Origin: CAZGMJ01 sp964526785
GTDB taxonomy: Bacteria; Planctomycetota; Phycisphaerae; Sedimentisphaerales; Anaerobacaceae
Direction of reading: 5' to 3'
Assembly (NCBI GenBank): GCA_964526785.1
Contig: CAZGMJ010000026.1
Span: forward strand, 3,421 to 67,420
Length of the DNA: 64,000 nucleotides
The notes below the pieces were generated by a model, which saw nothing but the letters and a program-made list of their open reading frames with translations, searched no databases and was not told the origin of the DNA. Of this stretch, positions 34,558 through 44,202 are shown one piece after another. Every line of letters begins with the position of its first letter. The stretch's first letter is position 1. Made by a program: the position numbers and the translations under genes.

Positions 34558-35511
34558 CTAACGCCGCAATACCGACAGCGCCATATAGAGCACATACGCC
34601 AGCAGAAGAAGCACGCCCTCCCATCGGTCGACCTTCCGCTTCTTGCCCGTGAACATCCAGAGCAAGAGCAGCAAATGGGAACCCATCACCACCAGTACAT
34701 CTGCATTGTAGTGATGCTCGAACGGCAGCGGGCGAATGACCGACGCCGTGCCGAGTATGAGCAGGATATTGAAGATGTTCGATCCGACAACATTGCCCAC
34801 GGCGATATCCGCGTTCTTCCTGTAGGCAGCGACAGCGGAAGTAGCCAGTTCGGGCAGCGAAGTTCCCGCCGCCACGATAGTAAGACTGACTACGGCATCG
34901 CTCATACCCCGGGACCGCGCCACCGCCACCGCCCCGGCTACAGCCAGCCTCGCCCCGCCCGCCAGACCCGCCAGCCCGACAACCACCAGACCCACAGCCC
35001 TCAGCACCGACCCGCCCGCTTCCCGCGAGCCTTTCTTGGCGTCCTGTCGCGCAATGCCGACCGTGTAGTACACGAACACAGTAAAGAACGCCAGCAGCAC
35101 GAGACCGTCGATGCGAGTCAGGGCGTCGAAACCGCCCCGGTCGATGCGCCTGTCGTTGGCCATTACAAACAGCAGCACCGCCGAAAGCAGGCTCAGGGGA
35201 ATCTCTTTCCGCACAGTGCTCTTGCCTGCGCCGATCGGATAGATTGCCGCCGAGATACCAAGAATCACAAGGACGTTAAACGCGTTGCTGCCGAGCACGT
35301 TTCCGATCGCTACCGCTGCGTTTCCTGTAATCGCCGCGTAGACACTTACGAAAAGCTCGGGTGCCGATGTCCCAAAGGCCACAACAGTCAGGCCGATCGT
35401 CAAATCCGAAACTCCAAGCCTCTTGGCAAGCGCCGACGAGCCGCTGACCAGCCACGCCGCCCCCACTATCAATGCAGTAAAGCCTGTAACCAGTTGCAGC
35501 ATCGCAGCCAT
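34558..35511 (-). CDS. calcium/sodium antiporter (CaCA family, YrbG-like)
   Basis: 317 residues, about ten transmembrane helices in two inverted halves. The two alpha repeats are clear: SDLTIGLTVVAFGTSAPELF with VGN..GSN-type GNVLGSNAFNVLVILG, and SDAVVSLTIVAAGTSLPELA with GNVVGSNIFNILLILG. This is the K+-independent Na+/Ca2+ exchanger type. ATG 35511 has GGGAGA upstream; a longer frame to 35691 begins without an RBS. It lies upstream of pilT on the same strand with a 163-base gap, so co-transcription is possible but not evident. Confidence 0.9.
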   Translation of the reverse strand: MAAMLQLVTGFTALIVGAAWLVSGSSALAKRLGVSDLTIGLTVVAFGTSAPELFVSVYAAITGNAAVAIGNVLGSNAFNVLVILGISAAIYPIGAGKSTVRKEIPLSLLSAVLLFVMANDRRIDRGGFDALTRIDGLVLLAFFTVFVYYTVGIARQDAKKGSREAGGSVLRAVGLVVVGLAGLAGGARLAVAGAVAVARSRGMSDAVVSLTIVAAGTSLPELATSAVAAYRKNADIAVGNVVGSNIFNILLILGTASVIRPLPFEHHYNADVLVVMGSHLLLLLWMFTGKKRKVDRWEGVLLLLAYVLYMALSVLRR

Positions 35512-35752
35512 ATGCGATTCTCCCGGCGTTTCCACGGAACCCGCTGATCCGGGGGCTTCGCGGCCGATGGCAGCCGGAATGAGCCTCCAAACCAGTCCCG
35601 GGATGCGTAATATCCGCCAGATATTAGCACCCCGGCAATGGACACGCAACTGCCCCTTCTTCCGCTGCACAGTTGCCGCACCGGTTCCCAAAGAGTCGAA
35701 CCGGAGAGATTCGCAATATCAGTATTGAAAAAGCCGTTCCCCGCGCAAGCCG

Positions 35753-36028
35753 CTACCTGCCCGCCTCACCAAGCCAGTCTTTCAGGTTCTTGGCGAGAAT
35801 TTCCACTTTCCTTTTTTCCATGATGTGGCCGATGATCTTTGGGGGTATCTTCAATTGGGTCATGGCTTTCTCGGCCCGCTGCCAGAGCCGGTCCCGCTTG
35901 CTTGCGGACTCGGCCAGGTAAAGCTCTGTCACCAGCTCGCTGAGCTTCTGCAGCATGATGGTGTCAAGGTTCTTGTAGTAATTGGATATGACGGTTTTCT
36001 GATGTTTGGAATACTCTTTTTTTGCCAT
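35753..36028 (-). CDS. conserved PVC-type hypothetical protein (91 aa)
   Basis: 91 residues, strongly helical and basic: AKKEYSKHQKTVISNYYKNL, QKLSELVTELYLAES, LWQRAEKAMTQLKIPPKII and ILAKNLKDWLG at the end. The pattern resembles a small protein I recall from other planctomycete genomes; no function is known. The ATG at 36028 starts the conserved part; an upstream in-frame start at 36100 lacks an RBS. A role in nucleic-acid binding is only suggested by charge. Confidence 0.65.
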   Translation of the reverse strand: MAKKEYSKHQKTVISNYYKNLDTIMLQKLSELVTELYLAESASKRDRLWQRAEKAMTQLKIPPKIIGHIMEKRKVEILAKNLKDWLGEAGR

Positions 36029-36238
36029 CGGCGTCCCTGTCAATGCACCAAAGCAGTTGTCTGGAAGGAGCCTTGTATCGCAAACGCCCATCCAAATCAA
36101 GGAATAGGTCGCCGCAGGCCGATTTTTGCTGGCTTTGTCGCTCCAAGTGGCTATAATCGCCCAGATGTGCCGGCGCGGAGCCGGACTGCGCTAAGAGTAG
36201 ATGCTTCGGCGAAAAAAGGATTAACGAGCATAATTGGG

Positions 36239-39220
36239 ATGTTGAAAAAAACGCTGTGCATATTGTGTTTCCTTGCCGCGCTGAGCCCGGCTGCCCGGGC
36301 CGCTGCGCAGGAAGCCTCCGACCGGCCGGATACCGCCGCCGGTGCCTTCGTCGGCCAGGACCTGCTCGCCGGGGGCCCCAATATGATTGGTCATCGCCTC
36401 GATAACGGCCCGCATATTCTCGTCTTTCCCGCCGGCTTCACCATGAGCATCGGTGCGCATGAATACGCCGCCGAGAAGGCCGTGCTCCTCGTAGACAGTG
36501 TACGCACCAAATACGGACAGAACGTCCGAACGGAGTACCGCGCCCGCGCCTATCTCCAGGGAAACATCGACGCAGGCAAAGCCGTCGGCGCAAAGACCAC
36601 CGACCTGCGGGAACTGATCATCGAGCCAAAGAACATCCGCGTAACCTGGTTCTCCGTCACCGGCCAGATATTCCTTTCTGCCGATCAAAGAGAAACCGCC
36701 GATCCACGCAATTCGCAACTCTATGCAAGGGCGTATGCCGCCTTTCGCATTGCCGATATCGAACCGGAAGGAATCGAGGCAAGGCCTCTGGTCAAGCCCC
36801 GGACAATACCGGTAGGCAGGCCGGCCGGTCCCGATGGCAAAACGGCCGACGATCGGCAGCCGGATGAAGCCCCCGAGTTCCAGTATCCCCTGAATTGGGG
36901 ACCCGCCGGCGATGTCCAGCCACAGTTCGAGGGCGCAAAGGCCGCCGACGGAACGCCCATAGCGACCCTGATAGGCCGGTTCTACATGTGGCAGAAGCAG
37001 GACGATCAGGGCGATGTGCTCGCGCTCGAAGCCGATTGCGCCGTCGTCTTCTTCGCAAAAGACGCAGCATCCGACGCGAACGACACAGACCTCCTCGGAG
37101 GCGGCAGAGTCCAGGGCGTGTACCTCTGCGGCGATGTAATAATGACCGAGGGCCCGCGCACCATCCGCGCAAAAGAACTCTATTACGACTTCCTCAACAG
37201 CAGGGCGGTCGTCGTCGACGCCGAAATGCGAACGTTCGACCCGGATGAAGGCATACCCATCTATGTGCGAGCCGCAAAACTCCGCCAGGTTGCCAAAAAT
37301 CGCTTCGCCGCCGAGGACGCCTCCCTGACCACGAGCGAGTTCAACGATCCCCAGATTGAGCTGAAGATCGGCGATGCGGTCATCACCGACACAACCGGTC
37401 AGAACCAGCCCCAGTCGCAGGACGCCGAAAAGAGCTACGAAATCGATATGCACGACGTGGATCTCAAGGTCTACGACAAGACCATCCTCCACCTGCCGCA
37501 CATGCACGCGGATTCCGAAAGACCGGACATTCCGATAAAAAGTGCACATTTCGGCCACAGCAGCAGATGGGGCAACCTGCTCGAAACGCGATGGTACATG
37601 TCGCGACTGCTCGGCTACGAAGAGCCCGAAGGCGTCGAAAGCACGTTCGCTCTCGATTTCTATGACAGACGCGGCCTCGGCGGCGGCGTCGAAGTCGATT
37701 ACGCCAAAGCCAACTACTTCGGCCGAACTCTCGGCTACATCATTCGCGACACGGGTGAAGACCGCCTCGGTCGCCACGACAGCCGCAGGAACCTCGAGCC
37801 GCCCCGCAAGCTCCGCGGCAGGTACCTCTGGCAGCACAGGCACTACCTCCCCGAAAACTGGCAGCTAACCGGCGAATTCAGCTACATCTCCGACGAGAAC
37901 TTCATGGAAGGCTACTACCGCAGCGAGTATTACGTCGGCAAACGCCAGGAAACGCTGCTCCATCTCAAAAAATCCGAAGACAACTGGGGCTTCTCGGGCT
38001 TGAGCAAGGTGCGAATCAACGATTTCTCCAGCGAACTCGAAGAACTGCCAACGCTCGAATTCCACAAAACCGGCGAGTCCTTTTGGGACGACAGACTTAC
38101 CTTCTACAGCGACACCCAGCTAAGCCGCCTGCGCCAACGCTACGGCTCGTCCACCTCGACCGGCTCCCAGGATTTCTTCTCCTTTGCCACCACGCGTAAC
38201 GAAGTGGATATGCCGCTCACCATCGGACGAGCCAGAGTCGTGCCGTTCGTGGCCGGTACCGTTGCATACGAAGACGGAATGGGCTTCTATCGTGATCTGG
38301 ACGGTGCCACGGCCCGCCGGGAAGATCAGGGCTGGTGGGGCGAAGGAGGTGTGCGGGTCTCAGGCCAGCCGTACTGGAAAGTATACCCCAACGCCCGCTC
38401 GCGACTCTGGGATATCGAACAGTTGCGACACGTGCTCAGACCGTATATGACGGCCGTCTCCTACGCCGACAGCGACTCGCCGTTCGAACAAAGAGATACC
38501 CTCAACGTAGGAATTTCGCAAAGATTGCAGACTAAACGCGGTACCGGTGAAAACCGGCGTACCGTCGATTGGATGCGACTCGATACGGACGTAACGTGGG
38601 TTACGGATTCGGGAAGCGCTTCGGCCGGGCCCGACCAGTTTCTCTGGAACAGGCCGCTGATACCCGCTTTCAATGATTTCGGTGGTGGTGTTCCGCGCCG
38701 CGACAGACGCAGCAGCATGATGTACGGCCCGCGACGAAACTATTTCGGCGCCGATTACATGTGGCGAATGACCGACACGACCGCTCTGCTGTCAGACATG
38801 AACCTCGACATGCAAAGTGGCGTCGTACAGCAGTTCAATATCGGCTTTTCGCGCATGCGATGGCCGAATCTAAGTTATTATATAGGAAGTAGATATCTCC
38901 GCCGTGTGGTGATAAGCGACAGCAAGGGAAACGTGCTCCAGAAGGGCTCGCAGGCGTTCGTATTCGCTCTGAGCTATGTGCTCGACCCGCGATACACGCT
39001 CGTCTTCTCGCAACAGTACGACTTCGACTACGCAGCCGTGATCCGAAGCGAGTTGACGCTGCTCAGACGCTACCACAGAATGTTCTGGGGTCTGACCTAC
39101 AGAGCGGATGAATCGCTCGATGAGAACAGCATCGTACTGAGTCTCTGGCCCCAGGGCGTCGAGGATTTGTCCATCGGACCACGGCGGTACATGGGCCTCG
39201 GCGGTGTCGCGGGCTATTAA
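36239..39220 (+). CDS. lptD: LptD/OstA-like outer-membrane assembly protein
   Basis: 993 residues with a signal peptide (LCILCFLAALSPAARAAAQ). The N-terminal ~480 residues contain OstA/LptA-type beta-jellyroll features (GGRVQGVYLCGDVIMTEGPR, RAKELYYDFLNSRAVVVDAE), and the C-terminal half is rich in aromatic, alternating strands of a large beta-barrel (GLGGGVEVDYAKANYFGR, FVFALSYVLDPRYTLVFSQQ). LptD inserts LPS at the outer leaflet of the outer membrane; presence here supports a diderm LPS-type envelope. The start was placed at the signal peptide; a longer open frame begins at 35825 but overlaps the antisense hypothetical. A perfect TATAAT at 36152-36157 may be its -10 box. RBS is weak. Confidence 0.75.
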   Translation: MLKKTLCILCFLAALSPAARAAAQEASDRPDTAAGAFVGQDLLAGGPNMIGHRLDNGPHILVFPAGFTMSIGAHEYAAEKAVLLVDSVRTKYGQNVRTEYRARAYLQGNIDAGKAVGAKTTDLRELIIEPKNIRVTWFSVTGQIFLSADQRETADPRNSQLYARAYAAFRIADIEPEGIEARPLVKPRTIPVGRPAGPDGKTADDRQPDEAPEFQYPLNWGPAGDVQPQFEGAKAADGTPIATLIGRFYMWQKQDDQGDVLALEADCAVVFFAKDAASDANDTDLLGGGRVQGVYLCGDVIMTEGPRTIRAKELYYDFLNSRAVVVDAEMRTFDPDEGIPIYVRAAKLRQVAKNRFAAEDASLTTSEFNDPQIELKIGDAVITDTTGQNQPQSQDAEKSYEIDMHDVDLKVYDKTILHLPHMHADSERPDIPIKSAHFGHSSRWGNLLETRWYMSRLLGYEEPEGVESTFALDFYDRRGLGGGVEVDYAKANYFGRTLGYIIRDTGEDRLGRHDSRRNLEPPRKLRGRYLWQHRHYLPENWQLTGEFSYISDENFMEGYYRSEYYVGKRQETLLHLKKSEDNWGFSGLSKVRINDFSSELEELPTLEFHKTGESFWDDRLTFYSDTQLSRLRQRYGSSTSTGSQDFFSFATTRNEVDMPLTIGRARVVPFVAGTVAYEDGMGFYRDLDGATARREDQGWWGEGGVRVSGQPYWKVYPNARSRLWDIEQLRHVLRPYMTAVSYADSDSPFEQRDTLNVGISQRLQTKRGTGENRRTVDWMRLDTDVTWVTDSGSASAGPDQFLWNRPLIPAFNDFGGGVPRRDRRSSMMYGPRRNYFGADYMWRMTDTTALLSDMNLDMQSGVVQQFNIGFSRMRWPNLSYYIGSRYLRRVVISDSKGNVLQKGSQAFVFALSYVLDPRYTLVFSQQYDFDYAAVIRSELTLLRRYHRMFWGLTYRADESLDENSIVLSLWPQGVEDLSIGPRRYMGLGGVAGY

Positions 39221-39268
39221 GAGAAGAACCGTGAAATAAGGATGGGTGATAACGGGGGAATTGAGTTT

Positions 39269-39310
39269 ATGGCCGGCCCGATCGGCGATGCACCGACGTG
39301 CCCCGGCCAT
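39269..39310 (+). other. two-tier hairpin in the lptD-fba gap
   Basis: ATGGCCGG (39269-39276) pairs perfectly with CCGGCCAT (39303-39310), and inside it TCGG pairs with CCGA around a 7-base loop. No T-run follows, so it is not a classical terminator. It lies about 55 bases before the aldolase ATG and may mark an mRNA processing or stability element. Confidence 0.35.
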
Positions 39311-39363
39311 TGGGATATTCGGGATTTTCAGTCCGGAGCAAGAAGAACTGTAAGGAGAAAGAT

Positions 39364-40308
39364 ATGGCGTTAGTCAACACGAAGAAGATGTTTGAGATGG
39401 CACTGAAGAACGGCTACGCAGTCGGCGCCTTCAACGTTAACAACATGGAGATCACGCAGGGCATCGTCGCCGCTGTGGCCGAAGAAAAGGCGCCGCTGAT
39501 CCTCCAGGTATCAAGAGGCGCCCGCTCGTACGCCAAAAACAGCTATCTCAAGGCGATAATCAACGTCGTCGTCGAAGAAAACCCCGATATTCCCGTCGCA
39601 ATCAATCTCGATCACGGCGATAACTTCGAGACGTGCAAAGAATTCGTCGACGACGGCTTCACCTCCGTGATGATAGACGGCTCGCATCTGCCCTTCGAAG
39701 AGAACATCGCCGTTACCAAAAAAGTCGTCGAATACGCCCACCCGCGTGATGTCGTCGTCGAAGCCGAACTGGGCCAGCTTGGCGGCATCGAAGAAGACGT
39801 CGTCGGCGTCGAGGATGTCAGCGCACACCTGACCGATCCCGACCAGGCCGTCGAGTTCGTCGAGAAAACGGGCGTGGACTCGCTCGCAGTGGCCTGCGGA
39901 ACCAGCCACGGCGCATACAAGTTCAAGACCGCGCCGACGCTCGCGTTCGATCTTATCCAGGAGATATCCGAGCGATTGGCCGGCTTCCCCCTGGTTATGC
40001 ATGGCTCCAGCAGCGTTCTCAAGGAGTTCGTCGACCTGATCAATAAATATGGCGGCAACATGCCCAACGCCATGGGCGTGCCCGAGGACGCCGTCTCGAA
40101 GGCCGCCAAGATGGCCATCTGCAAGGTCAATATCGATACCGACCTGCGTCTGGCGTTGACTGCGAAGATCCGTGAAGTCTTCGCCGAAAAGCCCGCTGAG
40201 TTCGACCCGCGAAAATACCTCGGACCGGGCCGTGAAGCCATCAAGGATATGGTAAAACACAAATTGCACGTCTTGGGTTGCGCCGGCAAGGCGGCCGAGT
40301 GCATTTAA
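39364..40308 (+). CDS. fba: class II fructose-bisphosphate aldolase
   Basis: 314 residues, metal-dependent TIM barrel. Motifs: GAFNVNNMEITQGIV, VAINLDHGDNFE (Zn ligand His), SVMIDGSHLPFEENI, VVEAELGQLGG, ACGTSHGAYKF and LVMHGSSSV, all standard for the class II glycolytic enzyme; CKVNIDTDLR is the phosphate-site end. ATG 39364 has AAGGAG seven bases upstream, so a longer frame from 39298 is rejected. Splits fructose-1,6-bisphosphate to DHAP and glyceraldehyde-3-phosphate (or the reverse). Confidence 0.93.
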   Translation: MALVNTKKMFEMALKNGYAVGAFNVNNMEITQGIVAAVAEEKAPLILQVSRGARSYAKNSYLKAIINVVVEENPDIPVAINLDHGDNFETCKEFVDDGFTSVMIDGSHLPFEENIAVTKKVVEYAHPRDVVVEAELGQLGGIEEDVVGVEDVSAHLTDPDQAVEFVEKTGVDSLAVACGTSHGAYKFKTAPTLAFDLIQEISERLAGFPLVMHGSSSVLKEFVDLINKYGGNMPNAMGVPEDAVSKAAKMAICKVNIDTDLRLALTAKIREVFAEKPAEFDPRKYLGPGREAIKDMVKHKLHVLGCAGKAAECI

Positions 40309-40406
40309 TAGCAAACGCAGAGAATTCGCGCAGATGTGGGACGTCGTCCGGTGCAGGATATCCGGCCGAGTCTTGCTTCCGTGCATAGCAAAAAAGGAGC
40401 AGTTCT

Positions 40407-42668
40407 TTGGCATTGCACGATTCAAGAAAGACGCCGTCGCGCCTGGCAGGCCTGCTGGCCCTGCTGTGCGTCATTCTGTTAATCTGTTTGTTGCCCTACA
40501 GCCTCTGGGCCGCAAAGGACGCCTCAACCGATACCGACATCGCCGTGCAACTGGCCGGCCTGATCGCAGACGGGCAGTTCGATCGTGCTGAGAAGATGAT
40601 CGACGCGCATACGGACGAATCGTCGAGCGCCGACCCCGTTCTGGCCAAATTCGACGCGCTGATCGATCGTTATCGCGAGATCGAGAAGGCCCGCCGGGCG
40701 AGCCGTCAGGTCGCGTACGAAGAAGAACTCGCAAAGCTCGAACGCTATGAAGCCGGGCCCGCTGAAGGCGAACAGGTCGATCCGAATGATCCGAACAATA
40801 TCGATCTCGACGACCCGAACGATGTCCGAACAGTGCTGGCCGTGGTCGCCAGGGCGCGCGAATTCGCCGACAAGGATCAGAAAGAGCAACTGCTCAACGA
40901 CCCGTATGTGAAGACGGCTGTCCAAAATGCCATTGACGACGCCGCTGCGTTTCAAGTTCAGGGCAAGTGGCTCGAAGCATATGCCAACTGCTACGGCTGG
41001 CTTTCGAATATCGAGCCCAATAACGAAGCCTATTCCGATTACGCCGAGCAACTGCTCGATAAAGCCGAAATTGCCGCGTCGTTCGAGGATAGCCCCTGCG
41101 AAAGCAGCGAAGAGCGATACGCCGGTGTCAAAAAAGAGATGTTCACCCTGGCGGTCTATGCGTTGAGTATGGATTACGTGCAAATCCCCGACTATCGGAA
41201 GATGGCTACCCGGGCCCTGCGACGCTGCAGACTCCTCGGTGAGGTATTGAGCAATAAGACGCGCTTCCCCGACCCTGTCGAAGATGCCAACGATGCCGAG
41301 AAACACTGGTTCACGCCGCCGGGTAAGCAGCAGCTTGCCGCGTGGCTTTCGGCCGTCAAAGCGCTGCAGGATGAGGTCGATCAGGCACCCGCCGGCTTTG
41401 CGCGAAAGGACTTCCTCAGCGTGTTCGAAAAGGCGCTGAACCTCAATGAAGCCACCGCCGAATTGCCGCAACCCATATTGATTGCCCAATTCACCGAAGG
41501 TGCCTTCGGCGCCCTCGATCAGTACACCACGCTGGTCTGGCCGCGTCAGGTCGAGGAATTCGAGAAGAACATGATGAACGAATTCACCGGTATCGGCGTC
41601 GAAATCTCCAAGCGAACGGGCCAGTTGACCGTCGCCAGCCTGCTGCCGGATACCCCGGCTTACCGCGCCGGACTCGATGCGGGCGACGTCATCGTTTCCG
41701 TCGATGGACTGCCGACCAAGGATATGAGTCTGCTCTGTGCCGTTCGCAAAATCACCGGGCCCAAAGGCACGAAGGTGAACCTCACCGTAACACGCCCGGC
41801 TACGCAAAAGACCAGAGAAGTGGTTATCACCCGCGATCGCATCATTATACCCACCATTCGTGGCTGGAAACGCAGCGACGACGGCGACTGGCTCTATCTG
41901 ATCGACGAGCAGCACAGAATCGGTTACGTCCGTATTACCAGCTTCTCCGGTGAAACCGAGCCGGCGCTGGAAAAGGTACTGGACGAACTCGAAGCAAAAG
42001 GCCTCGAAGGACTGATTCTTGATGTCCGTGCAAATCCGGGCGGTCTGCTCAGCAGCGCTGTCGCCGTGGCGGACAAGTTCCTCGAAGACGGCCTGATCGT
42101 CAGGACCCGGCCCCGCAGCGGTTTTCGCAGATGGCCCAGTTATGAATCGGCCCATAAGAAGGATACGCACCCGAACTATCCGCTGGTCATTCTGATCGAT
42201 TCGAGTTCCGCCAGCGGGTCGGAAATTCTCGCCGGCGCGCTCGGCGACGAGAAATACAATCGCGCCGTGCTGGTCGGTGAACGCACTCACGGCAAGGGCA
42301 GCGTGCAATCAGCCACGCCATACCCGGGCGGAGGCTCCCGCCTCAAATACACCATGGCCTACTACCACCTGCCGTCCGATCAGCGGGTCATGAGCAAGGA
42401 AGACGCCGAGCAGCGGGGCACGAAAGACTGGGGCGTCGGCCCGGACGTCGAAGTGGTGCTGCGAAGCGATGAACTGAGAAAGCTGGTGGATCTGCAGCGC
42501 GAAAACGACGTGCTCATGCAGGCCGACAACGGCGAAATTGTTCACGAAAACAACAGGCACTCGCTCGAAGACACAATAGACGCCGATCCGCAGTTGGCCG
42601 TCGCGTTGCTGGTGGCCAAAGCGAAAGTGCTTGCTCAGGATTCCGTGAAACTCGCCAGCGAAAAGTAG
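40407..42668 (+). CDS. S41 family C-terminal processing protease with PDZ domain
   Basis: 753 residues, TTG start with AAAAAGGAG upstream. A signal-anchor or signal peptide (LLALLCVILLICLLPYSLWA) precedes a ~350-residue helical region with DPNDPNN-type acidic stretch. The PDZ domain starts near 391 (GIGVEISKRTGQLTVASLLP, AGLDAGDVIVSVDGLPT). The S41 domain follows: LDVRANPGGLLSSAV, catalytic Ser in SSSASGSEILAGAL (about 598-605) and Lys in GERTHGKGSVQ (about 629). Acts in the periplasm on C-termini or cell-wall enzymes. The unusually long helical N-terminal domain is of unknown role. A further region after 650 is charged and helical. Confidence 0.88.
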   Translation: MALHDSRKTPSRLAGLLALLCVILLICLLPYSLWAAKDASTDTDIAVQLAGLIADGQFDRAEKMIDAHTDESSSADPVLAKFDALIDRYREIEKARRASRQVAYEEELAKLERYEAGPAEGEQVDPNDPNNIDLDDPNDVRTVLAVVARAREFADKDQKEQLLNDPYVKTAVQNAIDDAAAFQVQGKWLEAYANCYGWLSNIEPNNEAYSDYAEQLLDKAEIAASFEDSPCESSEERYAGVKKEMFTLAVYALSMDYVQIPDYRKMATRALRRCRLLGEVLSNKTRFPDPVEDANDAEKHWFTPPGKQQLAAWLSAVKALQDEVDQAPAGFARKDFLSVFEKALNLNEATAELPQPILIAQFTEGAFGALDQYTTLVWPRQVEEFEKNMMNEFTGIGVEISKRTGQLTVASLLPDTPAYRAGLDAGDVIVSVDGLPTKDMSLLCAVRKITGPKGTKVNLTVTRPATQKTREVVITRDRIIIPTIRGWKRSDDGDWLYLIDEQHRIGYVRITSFSGETEPALEKVLDELEAKGLEGLILDVRANPGGLLSSAVAVADKFLEDGLIVRTRPRSGFRRWPSYESAHKKDTHPNYPLVILIDSSSASGSEILAGALGDEKYNRAVLVGERTHGKGSVQSATPYPGGGSRLKYTMAYYHLPSDQRVMSKEDAEQRGTKDWGVGPDVEVVLRSDELRKLVDLQRENDVLMQADNGEIVHENNRHSLEDTIDADPQLAVALLVAKAKVLAQDSVKLASEK

Positions 42669-42693
42669 ACGACATAGACAAGAGGTCCGTATT

Positions 42694-44145
42694 GTGGGAG
42701 ATCTTCAGCAGTCAGGGAAACTGGAACAACAGCGACAGGAAAAGCTCGAAAAGCTCAAAGCCCTTGGTCTGGACCCCTACGGCCGGAAATACGAAGGCGC
42801 GGAAAAATCCGAGGCCGTCCGCGCGCGCTTCGTGGAAGACGACGACAGCCAGCGCGCCAATTGCGCCGGCCGCATCGTACTGCTCAGAGATATCGGCAAG
42901 CTGATCTTCATCACCCTCCGCGACTGCTCGGGCACCATCCAGATAGGCCTTAGCAAAAAGGTCCTGACCGATGAATGGGAATTCGCCAAGTTGCTGGAAT
43001 TGGGCGATGTGATCGGTGCTTCCGGCCAACTCGGTCGTACCCGCACCGGCGAGATTACCATCTGGGCGGACAGGCTCACGCTGCTCAGCAAGTGCCTGCT
43101 TCCTCCGCCCGAGAAATTTCATGGCCTGGCCGACGTCGATCAGCGATACCGCCAGCGGTATGTGGATCTCTGGGCGAACCCCGAGGTGATGGGGCTTTTC
43201 AAAAAACGCAGCGCCATCGTCGCTACCGTCCGCGAACTGCTCAGTTGCAAAGGCTTTCTCGAAGTCGAAACGCCGATGATGCAGTCCATCGCAGGCGGCG
43301 CCGCCGCCAAGCCGTTTATTACCCACCACAATACGCTGGACATGGACCTGTTCCTGCGCATATCGCCGGAACTGTTCCTCAAACGCCTGCTCGTCGGCGG
43401 CCTCGAGCGCGTCTTCGAGATAAACCGCAGCTTCCGGAACGAAGGCCTCAGCCGCCAGCACAATCCGGAATTCACCATGATGGAGGTGTACCAGGCCTAC
43501 GCCGACTACAACGACATGATGGAACTGACCGAAGATATCTTCGGCACATGCCTGGACCTGCACTGTGAATCGGAAACCGTCGAGTTTGCCGATCTGACGA
43601 TCAACTTCAAGCGCCCCTGGCGTCGGGCCAAATACGCCGATCTGCTCCGCCAATACAGCGGCTGCGCCATCGACGACATCGCCGGCCTCCGCAAGAAGGC
43701 GCGAGAGCTGGAAATCGATGAAGCAGACATGGACGATCAGGTCGTGATCAACGAAGTCTTTGAGGCCACCGTCGAGAACGAACTGATCGACCCGACCTTT
43801 GTCATCGATTACCCGGCTGCCCTGTGTCCGCTCACCAAACGCAAGAAGGACGCCCCGCAGTACGCCGAACGATTCGAGCTTTTCATCGCGAAGATGGAAC
43901 TGGCCAACGCCTATACCGAATTGAACGATCCGGCCGAACAATACGAGAACTTCCGTATCCAGTTGCGAGGACAGGAAGATACCATGGCCACCATGGATCA
44001 GGATTTCGTCACCGCTTTGAAATATGGAATGCCGCCCGCAGGCGGACTGGGAATCGGAATCGACCGAATGGTAATGGTCCTCACCGGCGCCCAAAGCATC
44101 CGCGATGTGATCCTGTTCCCGCTGCTGCGAACGCCGCGGGAATAA
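42694..44145 (+). CDS. lysS: lysyl-tRNA synthetase, class II
   Basis: 483 residues, GTG start with AGAGG upstream. The N-terminal OB-fold anticodon-binding domain (CAGRIVLLRDIGKLIFITLR) is followed by motif 1 (GFLEVETPMMQSIAGGAAAK), motif 2 (FRNEGLSRQHNPEFTMMEVY) and motif 3 (GGLGIGIDRMVM). The catalytic core and length match bacterial LysS. Charges tRNA-Lys. It begins 25 bases after the S41 protease. Confidence 0.95.
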   Translation: MGDLQQSGKLEQQRQEKLEKLKALGLDPYGRKYEGAEKSEAVRARFVEDDDSQRANCAGRIVLLRDIGKLIFITLRDCSGTIQIGLSKKVLTDEWEFAKLLELGDVIGASGQLGRTRTGEITIWADRLTLLSKCLLPPPEKFHGLADVDQRYRQRYVDLWANPEVMGLFKKRSAIVATVRELLSCKGFLEVETPMMQSIAGGAAAKPFITHHNTLDMDLFLRISPELFLKRLLVGGLERVFEINRSFRNEGLSRQHNPEFTMMEVYQAYADYNDMMELTEDIFGTCLDLHCESETVEFADLTINFKRPWRRAKYADLLRQYSGCAIDDIAGLRKKARELEIDEADMDDQVVINEVFEATVENELIDPTFVIDYPAALCPLTKRKKDAPQYAERFELFIAKMELANAYTELNDPAEQYENFRIQLRGQEDTMATMDQDFVTALKYGMPPAGGLGIGIDRMVMVLTGAQSIRDVILFPLLRTPRE

Positions 44146-44202
44146 CGCCGATACGTCGGCCAAAGTGCCCCCGCCGAGCTTTCGGCCATTGTAGCGAACG
44201 TT

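Noticed and set aside
34394..34595. N-terminal extension of pilT
   Set aside because: Arg/Cys-rich translation unlike PilT; GGAGG precedes the internal ATG at 34394.
36221..37843. 540-codon minus-strand frame opposite the lptD-like gene
   Set aside because: Antisense to a protein with signal peptide and OstA features; its sequence is low in conserved motifs.
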